In this document: piece after piece, positions 7,375 to 15,234 of the stretch
Layout: each line of letters opens with the position of its first letter
Numbering within the stretch: the first letter of the stretch is position 1
NCBI GenBank assembly: GCA_037045645.1
Contig: JBAOIH010000004.1
Coordinates: 186,001 to 250,000, forward strand
Reading direction: 5' to 3'
DNA length: 64,000 bases
Source of the DNA: Nocardioides sp.
Lineage (GTDB): Bacteria > Actinomycetota > Actinomycetes > Propionibacteriales > Nocardioidaceae
Notes under the pieces: model-generated
What the model was told of the DNA's origin: nothing
Database searches by the model: none
The model's input: only the letters and a program-made list of their open reading frames with translations
Made by a program: the position numbers and the translations under genes

Positions 7375-7983
7375 CTACGTGCCGCGTCGCTCGCGGCGTT
7401 CCATCGCTTCCCTGATGTGCTTCGGCGGCGTGTCCGATCCGTTGACGATCTTGGGTTCCATGTTGATGACGTTGTGCGAGAGGTCGTACTCATCGAAGAG
7501 CACCGGCTCTTCGTAGGTGGAGACCACTTCACCCTCCACGACCGGGGCCGCTTCAATCGCTGGTATCGCAGGAGGCGGCGTCGATTCGACCAGCGCGTCC
7601 GGGTGCTTCAGCAGATCACCCATGAGTCGCATGAGCGGATCGGTGTCCACGTCCACGACGACCTTCTTGGCGTCCTCCATGCCGGTGGCGCGGTTGACCA
7701 TCTCCGCGGCTTTCAACTTCGACGCGTCCGATGAGTTCGGGTTGTCGAGTATCGACTCAACGACGGCACGCGCTTTGTCCGCGAGGTTGACGTACCGCTC
7801 CTTGGCTCGCTTCTGGACGTTGGGAAGGTGGCCGCCGTGTTTGTCGCAGACGATGGAACCTTGGAGCGCGACCCGCTTGCATTGCGTTCCTGCCTGGGTG
7901 GGTGAGACGCAACGGACCTCGGCGGTCCCTTCCAGTTCCATGATCGCCCAGCGTTCGTCGCTGTGGCCGATGCGGCGACCCAT
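7375..7983 (-). CDS. HGG-motif phage DNA-binding protein (possible small terminase)
   Basis: 202 residues. Residues about 24-56 hold a probable zinc-binding and helix motif, C...TQAGTQCKRVALQGSIVCDKHGGHLP, common in actinophage proteins encoded next to packaging genes. A helical segment follows (VQKRAKERYVNLADKARAVVES) and then a Pro/acidic-rich tail. It lies just downstream of the capsid gene and a Cys-rich gene on the same strand. Small terminase is a plausible role, but no large terminase is visible here. Confidence 0.55.
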   Translation of the reverse strand: MGRRIGHSDERWAIMELEGTAEVRCVSPTQAGTQCKRVALQGSIVCDKHGGHLPNVQKRAKERYVNLADKARAVVESILDNPNSSDASKLKAAEMVNRATGMEDAKKVVVDVDTDPLMRLMGDLLKHPDALVESTPPPAIPAIEAAPVVEGEVVSTYEEPVLFDEYDLSHNVINMEPKIVNGSDTPPKHIREAMERRERRGT

Positions 7984-7986
7984 GAC

Positions 7987-8394
7987 CTACCTCCACACGA
8001 TGTTGGGGAAGTCGCGGTTGAGTTCCTTCACGCATCGCGCGCAGCAGGCAACTTCCACGATGGTGGCACCGGCGTTGACCCACAGTCGGCCACACGGTTG
8101 GACGTTGAGCGCGCACCGGTCGCACGGGTGATGCATGACGAACAGATTCGTCATCGCGTCGAGGACCGGCATCACGCAGTTGTCCTCCTTGCACGAGACG
8201 ATCAGCGTCTGGCCGTTGACGTCCGGCATGTCGGGGAGGCCGTCGTCCGCGAACTCGAACGGAATCGAGAGGGCGGCGAGAACCGCCCTCTCGACCCGCT
8301 TATCCGCGACGACCTCAGAGTTGTGCGGCCACAACCGCTTGCCATCCTCAACCGCGTCGAGGATGTTCTCTGCGCTGATCGCCAGGTTCGCCAT
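7987..8394 (-). CDS. Cys-rich phage-element protein of unknown function
   Basis: 135 residues beginning MANLAISAENILDAVEDG. The second half carries several cysteines and histidines (SCKEDNCVMP, MHHPCDRC, VACCARCVKELN), which suggests a metal-binding fold. It starts three bases after the capsid stop and ends four bases before the next gene, so all three are one leftward operon. The family is not recognised; position suggests a head- or packaging-associated role. Confidence 0.55.
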   Translation of the reverse strand: MANLAISAENILDAVEDGKRLWPHNSEVVADKRVERAVLAALSIPFEFADDGLPDMPDVNGQTLIVSCKEDNCVMPVLDAMTNLFVMHHPCDRCALNVQPCGRLWVNAGATIVEVACCARCVKELNRDFPNIVWR

Positions 8395-8396
8395 GA

Positions 8397-9491
8397 TCAG
8401 CTCACGTACAGCGCGGGCGGCGTGTAGACCGCGTTGGCCGTCACCTGCATGACCAGACCGGCAAGGCGGTGGCGAACACCAGTGCCGAAGCCGTGAGTCC
8501 AGTAGGAGTCCTGCAGCGGGTACTTCTCCGCACCCTCGATCAACTGCAGACCCTTGAACCGGTCGTGCTCACGCAGCATGACCGGGTTGCTGGACGCCAT
8601 GGCACCGCCGCTGGCGATCGACGTCAGGTAGCCGGCGGGGGATGCGGCTGGACTCGATGATCAGGGCTTCGTCGTAGGCACCCTTGACCGGGAATCCGGC
8701 GAACGTCGGGAAGGCTGCTCGCCAAGCAACTGGTTCGGCGAGTAGAACCGCGCACCCTGGGCCGGGATGAAGTCCGCCTTCGCGCCGTTGGCGACGCGGA
8801 AGCCGGAGATGACGTCACCCTCGGACGAGTTGACGAAGATGACGATCTGGCTGCCGTTCTCTTCGCTGTAGCCGTGGCTCTTGAAGTCCGCGATGATCTC
8901 GTCCAGGTCACCACTGGTCACGACCGCCGCGCCGCTGGTGCGGTAGTGCGTGTGCGTGTTGGTGAACGTGTTGCCCGCGTACGTCGGCGGGGTCCAGCCG
9001 TCGCCGTTGGCGAACGCGTACACCGTGTACGACGCGTTCGTGTTGCGGTCCGTCACGCTCCGGTTGGCGTTGCCGTAGATGGTCTTCATGACCTCGGTGA
9101 ACACGAGGTCCTGATCGGCAGCGAGGATCGCGTTGGCCGCACCCTCGATCTCGACTGCCGTCGCGTCAGCGAGGTAACGCCACGTTGCCGCCCAGCGGTT
9201 GTCGTACCAGTCGAACGTCGCGCCCATGTCGAGCGTGTTCGGCACGAGTCGCTTGGACTGCGGGATGCCGTACTCGCTGGCCTTCTCGAACGCGGCGTCG
9301 GTCGCGCCGAGGGTCTGGATCACCGACGTGACCGGCGAGGTCGTCGGGTAGGTGAACAGCAACAGGAAGTTCTGCTGCTGCTCGTTCTGGATCTGCGCTG
9401 CCTGCTGAATCTCATTGAAGAGTTCGTTGATGTCTCGGCCATCGGCGGTCCGTCGCATGACGTCCGCCCACGCCGCGTAACCACGCGCCAT
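8397..9491 (-). CDS. Phage major capsid protein (actinophage type), frame-disrupted
   Basis: The product closely resembles actinophage major capsid proteins: TFDWYDNRWAATWRYLADA, then LVFTEVMKTIYGNANR, then THTHYRTSGAAVVTSGDLDE and NSSEGDVISGFRVANG. The ATG at 9491 has AAAGGA nine bases upstream. The first 255 residues are clean. Near 8715 the frame slips by two and near 8635 by one more (an extra C in SRIP-AGY), which returns it to the original frame. The tail then reads MASSNPVMLREHDRFKG to the stop. Removing three bases gives 363 residues, a normal length. The slips look like consensus errors, though decay of a defective element cannot be excluded. Confidence 0.8.
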
Positions 9492-9683
9492 GATGCGGGG
9501 TCCTTTCATGAAGAAGGATGATTGGGTGGATGCGCGTCTGCCGCTGGCTACTGCGCGAAGTGGGCTCCGCCCTATCGGTCGCGACCGGCTGGAGCCGCTG
9601 GCTCAACTGCGTGTCATGGCGCCGTAGTCGAAACTGTATCCGTCGTCTCGCTTCGTTCCCGGTTTACGGAATCAAACGGGTGG

Positions 9684-10211
9684 TTAGCCCGTGCGCTGGC
9701 ACGAGCCCCCCATCACGACCAGGTCGCCGTGGGCCATCGTGAACGACAGCGATGCGCCACCCCCGCGCGGGCGCAGGGCGAGTCTGCGCGGATCACCCAC
9801 CGACACGATCGCGACCATCGTGTCCTCGCGATCGCCCCGACCGATCCGGTCGCCATGCCACGCGACGGAGTCGCGCCCGTCGCGATACAAACAGCAGCCA
9901 GCCGTGACGAACTCCTCGCCCAGCTCGTCGCGATAGTGCGCATTCAGGCGCGCACGGGCGTCGACCAATGACTCATGCGGCAAGGACTCGCCAGCGCCAT
10001 AGGTGTGCAGCAGTCGCGGCACATCCACGATCCGGTCGTACATCTCCCGGCGTTCGGCGCGCCAGGGCACCCGTGAGGCCAAGGCGTCGTACACCTCATC
10101 GCGATCGCGCAGCCAGTCGTGCGCCACGTCGACCCAGGCACCGGAACCCAGCTGGTGGCGTACGACTGGCGCCGTGTCCGGTTCTGCGAAGAGCGTCCCC
10201 TGGAAGTCCAT
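9684..10211 (-). pseudogene. alkB: AlkB-like 2OG-Fe(II) dioxygenase truncated at the element boundary
   Basis: Begins MDFQGTLFAEPDTAP and follows the AlkB family, which removes alkyl groups from DNA or RNA bases oxidatively. The first metal ligands are seen in SVAWHGDRIGR (HxD), followed by ALRPRGGGASLSFTMAHGDLVVMGGSCQRT. The family then continues with an aromatic/E-H.VPK segment carrying the last iron histidine and the arginine that binds 2-oxoglutarate. Here the frame stops two codons after CQRT. Homology ends at about 9690, where element DNA begins. Without these residues the enzyme should be inactive. The missing 3' part is expected at the far end of the element. Confidence 0.75.
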
Positions 10212-10301
10212 TCCGGCACTGTACCGTTGATCGAACAAGTGTTCGGTAACCGAGCGGTGAGTCAGCAGCGTTTCGGGCAGACACTCCGGCTAGACCAGCC
10301 T

Positions 10302-10313
10302 TATTGTGACGTC
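10302..10313 (+). promoter_or_regulatory. Probable -10 box for a leaderless GntR transcript
   Basis: TATTGT (10302-10307) fits the TANNNT -10 pattern and sits six bases before the GTG at 10314, which has no Shine-Dalgarno sequence. That spacing suggests transcription begins at or next to the start codon. TAGACCAG just upstream could be part of an operator. Confidence 0.4.
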
Positions 10314-11033
10314 GTGGAAGACCTCGTTGCCGCCGCGCCTCGCGCGCTGAAGCACGTCGCTGTGCGCGAGTACGTCCGCGCTCTCGTACAGGATCGTGTG
10401 GCTGGCGATCCGGCACCGTCGGAGCGCGAGTTGGTGCAGAAATTCGGCGTCGCGCGGATGGCCGTACGCCAGGCGATGGACGCCCTGGTGGCCGAAGGCC
10501 TGCTGGAGCGGGCGCCCGGTCGAGGAACCTTCGTGGCCCGCCCCCGCAGGCAGGTAGGGCGGCTGACGAGCTTCACCGACGACCTCCAGCAGCGCGGCCT
10601 CGAGCCCTCGTCCGAGACGCTGCTGATGCGGCTGGAGCAGGCTGGGCCAGGAGTGGCGCGCGTGCTGGGCATGTCGCCGGGCGACTCCGTCGTGCACTGG
10701 CGACGGCTGCGGCGTGGCGACGGCAAGCCGATCGCGATCGAGGATGTCTTCTTGCACGAGGTGCTGCTGCCGGGATTCGTACACGTGCCGCCCCCGGAAG
10801 CCTTGTACGCCGGTCTGGCCGCACGCGGACTGCGACCTACCTGGGCCGAGGACGCGATCTCTGCCGATCGCGCAACCGCGGAGGAGGCGGGGTTGTTGGA
10901 GGTGGCGCCCGGCTCGCCGGTGATGCGCGTGGCTCGTCGCGCGTTTGCCAAGGACCGCCCGGTCGAGGTCTCGCGGGCCGCCTACCGCGGTGACGCGTTC
11001 ACGATGTACGTGCAACTCGGCCAGGAGGCCTGA
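10314..11033 (+). CDS. GntR-family transcriptional regulator, HutC/UTRA type
   Basis: 239 residues. The N-terminal winged helix is clear: PSERELVQKFGVARMAVRQAMDALVAEGLLERAPGRGTFVA. The rest is a UTRA ligand-binding domain (VGRLTSFTDDLQQRGLEPSS, MSPGDSVVHWRRLRRGDGKPIAIEDVF). It should repress or activate nearby genes in response to a small effector, often a sugar or amino-acid derivative. The GTG at 10314 gives a normal length; the longer upstream frame overlaps alkB and has no domain content. The target is not evident; the divergent alkB remnant is the nearest gene. Confidence 0.85.
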   Translation: MEDLVAAAPRALKHVAVREYVRALVQDRVAGDPAPSERELVQKFGVARMAVRQAMDALVAEGLLERAPGRGTFVARPRRQVGRLTSFTDDLQQRGLEPSSETLLMRLEQAGPGVARVLGMSPGDSVVHWRRLRRGDGKPIAIEDVFLHEVLLPGFVHVPPPEALYAGLAARGLRPTWAEDAISADRATAEEAGLLEVAPGSPVMRVARRAFAKDRPVEVSRAAYRGDAFTMYVQLGQEA

Positions 11034-11114
11034 ACCCGCGCTGTCTCGACGCTCCCGTCCACAAGCAACACGCGGGGTCGTTTCCGGTCGGCGCGCCCGG
11101 GCAGTCCGGGTCAC

Positions 11115-11429
11115 ATGATCCGACTCGATTTCGACGGCCTGACGGCGCTCCTCGACACCCTTGCCGATGTCCGCCGACAAGGCGCCAGTTGTCTGGGCTA
11201 CACGCGCACCGAGGTCTGTCGCCCCGATGGCTTCGAGACCAGTGCGGTCTGTCTGCTCCGGCCGCTTGGCGAGGCACTGCGCGGGCTGTCGGAGGAGATC
11301 GCGGAGGCAGAGCGTGTGGTCAACGACTGGTTCGCCGAGGTCGACCTCGACGTACGCCGGGCCGGTCTGCGCTTCGCGCACACCGATGCCGACCAGACGC
11401 AGGCACTCGCCCTGGGAGCCCCGCGATGA
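11115..11429 (+). CDS. Small WXG100/EspC-like helical protein (possible ESX substrate)
   Basis: 104 residues, mostly helical: MIRLDFDGLTALLDTLADVR, a short turn, then LGEALRGLSEEIAEAERVVNDWFAEVDLDVRR. The helix-turn-helix size, the absence of a signal peptide and the W in NDWF resemble WXG100/EspC-type proteins exported by actinobacterial type VII systems. It is coupled by ATGA overlap to a larger helical protein, like known substrate pairs. No secretion machinery gene is visible in the window, so this is a tentative assignment. Confidence 0.45.
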   Translation: MIRLDFDGLTALLDTLADVRRQGASCLGYTRTEVCRPDGFETSAVCLLRPLGEALRGLSEEIAEAERVVNDWFAEVDLDVRRAGLRFAHTDADQTQALALGAPR

Positions 11430-12214
11430 CCGGGCTGGCATTGCCAGGCGATCCCGAGTCCTGGCTGCAACCCCCCGTCGCCGGCGACAGCGGGATCAGG
11501 CACGATCCGACATTCGCGCGCTGGGACGACAGTTTCTCCGGCACCCGTGACCTGGCCAACGACGTGCTCGCGCAGATCAACGACATCCTGCGGCGCGTCG
11601 GGTTCGATCTCGCGCTGCCGATCCTGCCGACAGGTTCACTCGAAGACCTCCTGATCCTGCCGCTGACGGGTGACTACGACGCGATCCGGCGCAACGCCGA
11701 CGCGTGTCGCCGGCTGGGGGATGCGCTCGATGCCTGGGCGGGCAACTTCGCGTGCCTGGCGCCGGGGGCATTGCTCGTCGACTGGGAGGGGGCGGCTGCA
11801 GCGGCGTTCGTACGACACGCCTGCTCGGGCAGCGTCGCGGCAAGCGCTGCGTCGGGCGCGATGCCCGCAGCGCGCGGGGCCTTCGCCAGGATCGCGGACG
11901 GGTGCGAACAGTTCGCGGTCGTGGTGGAGCGGGCCGTCGTGCGCCTGGGGAAGGCGCTGGCTCGACTCGTACGCACCGCGCTGCGCCGACTCGCCGGGCT
12001 GGCGGCGGTCGCCGTGCTGGCCGTCGACCTGGCGCGTAAAGGCATCGGGGTGTTCCTCGACGTCCTGGCAGACATCCGCGCCGTGCTCGACGCCGTCGAC
12101 GAACTGCGGCGCCTGCACCAGCAGGTCACCGACTGGGTCAGTCAGCGTGCGGCAGACCTGCACCGGGTTCGTGACGTGATCGAGGAATTACGCCGACTGC
12201 GCACGACCCGCTGA
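11426..12214 (+). CDS. Helical partner protein, WXG100-like organisation, unknown function
   Basis: 262 residues, start ATG overlapping the previous stop. Residues about 65-170 are an alpha-helical region with LLVDWEGAAAAAFVRHA, a W..GAAA.AF core reminiscent of type VII substrates. One strongly hydrophobic helix follows (LAGLAAVAVLAVDLARKGIGVFL), and then a coiled C-terminal end rich in RR. It likely acts with the 104-residue protein. A toxin, an exported protein and a cell-surface protein are all possible; no catalytic motif is seen. Confidence 0.45.
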   Translation: MTGLALPGDPESWLQPPVAGDSGIRHDPTFARWDDSFSGTRDLANDVLAQINDILRRVGFDLALPILPTGSLEDLLILPLTGDYDAIRRNADACRRLGDALDAWAGNFACLAPGALLVDWEGAAAAAFVRHACSGSVAASAASGAMPAARGAFARIADGCEQFAVVVERAVVRLGKALARLVRTALRRLAGLAAVAVLAVDLARKGIGVFLDVLADIRAVLDAVDELRRLHQQVTDWVSQRAADLHRVRDVIEELRRLRTTR

Positions 12215-12229
12215 GTCAACCCTCCCCGC

Positions 12230-13558
12230 TCACCAGACGACGGGGATCCGCTCATACCCGCGCAGCACCCGTGTCGTACGACGCGTCGGCGCGCCCGCGA
12301 CCCGCAGGTCGGGGAAGCGGTCGTAGAGCAACCGCAGCCCCAGCGCGCCCTCGGCGCGCGCCAGACCGGCGCCGAGGCAGAAGTGCGCGCCGGCAGAGAA
12401 CGCCAGATGCTCGGCCGCGTTGGCCCGATCCACGTAGAACCTGTCGGGATCTTCGAAGACCGCAGGGTCGCGGTTCATCGCGCCGTTCATCGTGATCACC
12501 ATCGTGCCGCGCGGCACGACCTCGGGAAGCCGGGCCAGGTCGCCAAGTCCCGGCAGGGACGCCAGGCGTACGTCGTGCACCGCCCGGCGGGCGGTGAACT
12601 GCACCGGCGAGTCGAAGCGCAACACCTCCTCGACCGCGTTGCGCCAAAGGTCAGGGTCGGCCGACAACTGTTCGCGTTCGGCGGGGTGGCGATCCAACAG
12701 CACCACCGCGTTGCCGAGCAGGTTGACGGTCGTCTCGAAGCCCGCGCCGAGCACCAACATTCCCAGCATCCGCAGTTCGTCGTCGCTGGCGCGTTCGTGC
12801 TCCGGCGCGGAGGCTGACGCGACGATCGCCTGACTCAGCAGGTCATCGCCGGGGGCGGCAGCCAGCCGCAACAGGTGCTCGCCCATCCATTGGTGCAACT
12901 CGCGCAACGAACGCATCGCGCGCTGGAAATCGCGCCAGGTCAAGCCGGCGTCGAGCAGCAACGCCGCACCGTTGCCCCAATCGAGGATCCGCGAACGGTC
13001 CCGCTCGGGCACCGCGAGCAGATCGGCGATCACGGCCACTGGCAGTTGGGCCGCATACAGCGACACCAGATCACCACGACGCCCGGGGATCGATTCCATC
13101 CGATCCAGCAGCCGCTCGGCGGTGGCGGCGATCAACGGTTCGAGCCCGGTCACCCGGCGCACCGTGAAGGCCCGCGACACCAGGCGGCGGAGCCGGGTGT
13201 GGTCGGGAGGGTCCAGCGCAAGCAGGGACGGCGGGTCGATAGGTCCGATGGACCAAGGGTCGCGCATGGCGTGCAGCAGGCGATCGACTCTCGGGTTCCC
13301 GGTGCCGTCCCCAAGCGGGACGCCGAACTGCTCGCTGCGCAAGATCGCGGACCCGACCGCGTGATGTGCCGACCAGGCGCCGAACTCGCCCTGCGTCCAC
13401 GGACCTCGCGCGCGGACCTGCGCCCAGGCCGGAGTCGGATCCTCGTGGAGTTCGGGCTCGAAGGTGAGCCGCGAGAAGATCTCGCCTCTACGCGCCTGGC
13501 GACGAAATACCGTACGCGGCACGCCGTGCTCCAAGCCCCAGCGCACCCGCGTACGCAC
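12230..13558 (-). CDS. Cytochrome P450
   Basis: About 442 residues from the GTG at 13558. All P450 hallmarks are present: I-helix LGAGFETTVNLLG, K-helix ExxR in EEVLRFDSPVQF, and the heme loop FSAGAHFCLGAGLARAE with the cysteine ligand. PDHTRLRRLVSRAFT is the C-helix heme-contact motif of bacterial P450s. It is a soluble monooxygenase that would need ferredoxin and a reductase, neither of which is adjacent. It starts 14 bases after the XPB stop on the same strand, so the two may be co-transcribed. The frame stays open far upstream through XPB, but those residues have no P450 homology. Substrate unknown. Confidence 0.92.
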   Translation of the reverse strand: MRTRVRWGLEHGVPRTVFRRQARRGEIFSRLTFEPELHEDPTPAWAQVRARGPWTQGEFGAWSAHHAVGSAILRSEQFGVPLGDGTGNPRVDRLLHAMRDPWSIGPIDPPSLLALDPPDHTRLRRLVSRAFTVRRVTGLEPLIAATAERLLDRMESIPGRRGDLVSLYAAQLPVAVIADLLAVPERDRSRILDWGNGAALLLDAGLTWRDFQRAMRSLRELHQWMGEHLLRLAAAPGDDLLSQAIVASASAPEHERASDDELRMLGMLVLGAGFETTVNLLGNAVVLLDRHPAEREQLSADPDLWRNAVEEVLRFDSPVQFTARRAVHDVRLASLPGLGDLARLPEVVPRGTMVITMNGAMNRDPAVFEDPDRFYVDRANAAEHLAFSAGAHFCLGAGLARAEGALGLRLLYDRFPDLRVAGAPTRRTTRVLRGYERIPVVW

Positions 13559-13572
13559 GGCCCGTGGCGGCC

Positions 13573-15225
13573 TCACTCGCCAACCTCGCCCAGGACGGTG
13601 TCCGCGTCGCGGATCTCGTACGCATACCCCTGCTCGGCCAGAAACCGCTGGCGATGCTGGGCGAAATCGGCATCGACGGTGTCGCGGGTGACCACCGTGT
13701 AGAAGATCGCTGCCCGTCCCGACGACTTGGGGCGCAACAGGCGGCCGAGCCGCTGGGCCTCCTCCTGACGCGAACCGAAGGATCCCGACACCTGGATCGC
13801 CACGGCCGCTTCGGGCAGGTCGATCGAGAAGTTGGCGACCTTCGACACCACGAGCAGCGAGATCTCGCCGCTGCGGAACGCGTCGAAGAGGCGTTGGCGT
13901 TCCTTCACGGTGGTGTCGCCCTTGATGACGGGCGCGTCGAGGTCGGCGCCGATCTCGTCGAGTTGGTCGAGGTACTGCCCGATCACCAGGGTCGGTTCGC
14001 CCGCATGTCGCGCCACCAACGCTTCGGCCACGCGAGTCTTGGCGGGGGTGCAGGCGGCCAGTCGATAACGCTCCTCGGGCTCCGAGGTGGCGTACGCAAT
14101 CCGCTCGGACTCGCTGAGCGAGACGCGCACCTCCACACACTCTGCGGGCGCGATCCAGCCTTGCGACTCGATGTCCTTCCAAGGTGCGTCATAGCGCTTG
14201 GGTCCGATCAGGGAGAACACATCTCCCTCCCGGCCGTCCTCTCGGATCAGCGTCGCGGTCAGACCGATCCGGCGGCGCGCCTGAAGGTCGGCGGTCATCC
14301 GGAAGATCGGGGCAGGCAGCAGGTGCACCTCGTCGTAGACGATCAGTCCCCAGTCGCGGGCATCGAGGAGTTCGAGGTGCGGATACACGCCCTTGCGACG
14401 ATGCGTGAGCACTTGATAGGTCGCGATGGTGACCGGGCGGATCTCCTTGACGGCGCCGGAATATTCGCCGATCTCGTCGGCAGTCAGGGACGTACGCCGG
14501 AGCAACTCGTCCTTCCACTGTCGCGCCGACACCGTGTTGGTCACCAGGATCAGAGTCGTCGCCTTCGCGTGCGCCATCGCGGCAGCGCCGACCAGCGTCT
14601 TGCCGGCGCCACACGGCAGCACGACAACCCCAGACCCGCCGTGCCAGAAGGCCTCCGCGGCCTCACGCTGATAGTCGCGAAGGTGCCAATCATCTTCGGC
14701 CAGATCGATCTGGTGGGCCTCGCCGTCGACATACCCGGCGAAATCCTCGGCCGGCCAGCCAAGTTTGAGCAGCGCCTGTTTGAGGTTGCCCCGTTCGCTG
14801 GGATGCACCACGACCGAGTCGTCGTCCAGGCGTGCGCCGAGCATCCCCGCCACCCGTTTGGCGCGGACCACCTCCTCCAGCACGGGGCGGTCGGTGGTCG
14901 ACAGGACCAACCCGTGCGTGGGGTGCTTCTCCAACCGCAGCCGGCCATAGCGCGCCATCGTCTCGGCGACGTCGACGAGCAGCGAGTGTGGCACCGCATA
15001 GCGAGAGTACGTGAGTAGCGCGTCCACCACCTGCTCGGCGTCGTGCCCGGCGGCTCGGGCGTTCCACAGCCCCAGCGGGGTCAGGCGATAGGTGTGGATG
15101 TGCTCGGGACTGCGTTCGAGCTCGGCGAAGGGTGCGATCGCGCGGCGACACTCCACCGCCTGCTCGTGGTCAACCTCAAGCAGCAGGGTCTTGTCCGACT
15201 GGACGATCAGGGGGCCGTCGTGCAC
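13573..15225 (-). CDS. XPB-type DNA repair helicase
   Basis: 550 residues, the bacterial homologue of eukaryotic XPB/Rad25. Visible features are an N-terminal helicase-associated domain, Walker A in LPCGAGKTLVG (about 203-213), DEVH in IVYDEVHLLPA (298-301), motif III plus the XPB-specific RED residues in GLTATLIRED (321-330), and C-terminal motif VI in GSRQEEAQRLGRLLRP. It would use ATP to melt DNA at damage or during transcription stress. The gene for its usual actinobacterial partner, a helicase-associated protein, lies nine bases upstream on the same strand. Confidence 0.95.
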   Translation of the reverse strand: MHDGPLIVQSDKTLLLEVDHEQAVECRRAIAPFAELERSPEHIHTYRLTPLGLWNARAAGHDAEQVVDALLTYSRYAVPHSLLVDVAETMARYGRLRLEKHPTHGLVLSTTDRPVLEEVVRAKRVAGMLGARLDDDSVVVHPSERGNLKQALLKLGWPAEDFAGYVDGEAHQIDLAEDDWHLRDYQREAAEAFWHGGSGVVVLPCGAGKTLVGAAAMAHAKATTLILVTNTVSARQWKDELLRRTSLTADEIGEYSGAVKEIRPVTIATYQVLTHRRKGVYPHLELLDARDWGLIVYDEVHLLPAPIFRMTADLQARRRIGLTATLIREDGREGDVFSLIGPKRYDAPWKDIESQGWIAPAECVEVRVSLSESERIAYATSEPEERYRLAACTPAKTRVAEALVARHAGEPTLVIGQYLDQLDEIGADLDAPVIKGDTTVKERQRLFDAFRSGEISLLVVSKVANFSIDLPEAAVAIQVSGSFGSRQEEAQRLGRLLRPKSSGRAAIFYTVVTRDTVDADFAQHRQRFLAEQGYAYEIRDADTVLGEVGE

Positions 15226-15234
15226 CGAACCAGC

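Noticed and set aside
12230..14182. A single 650-residue frame that starts inside the XPB gene and includes the P450.
   Set aside because: The first 200 residues are an antisense-free shadow of the XPB coding sequence and have no domain. The P450 begins at GTG 13558, after the XPB stop.
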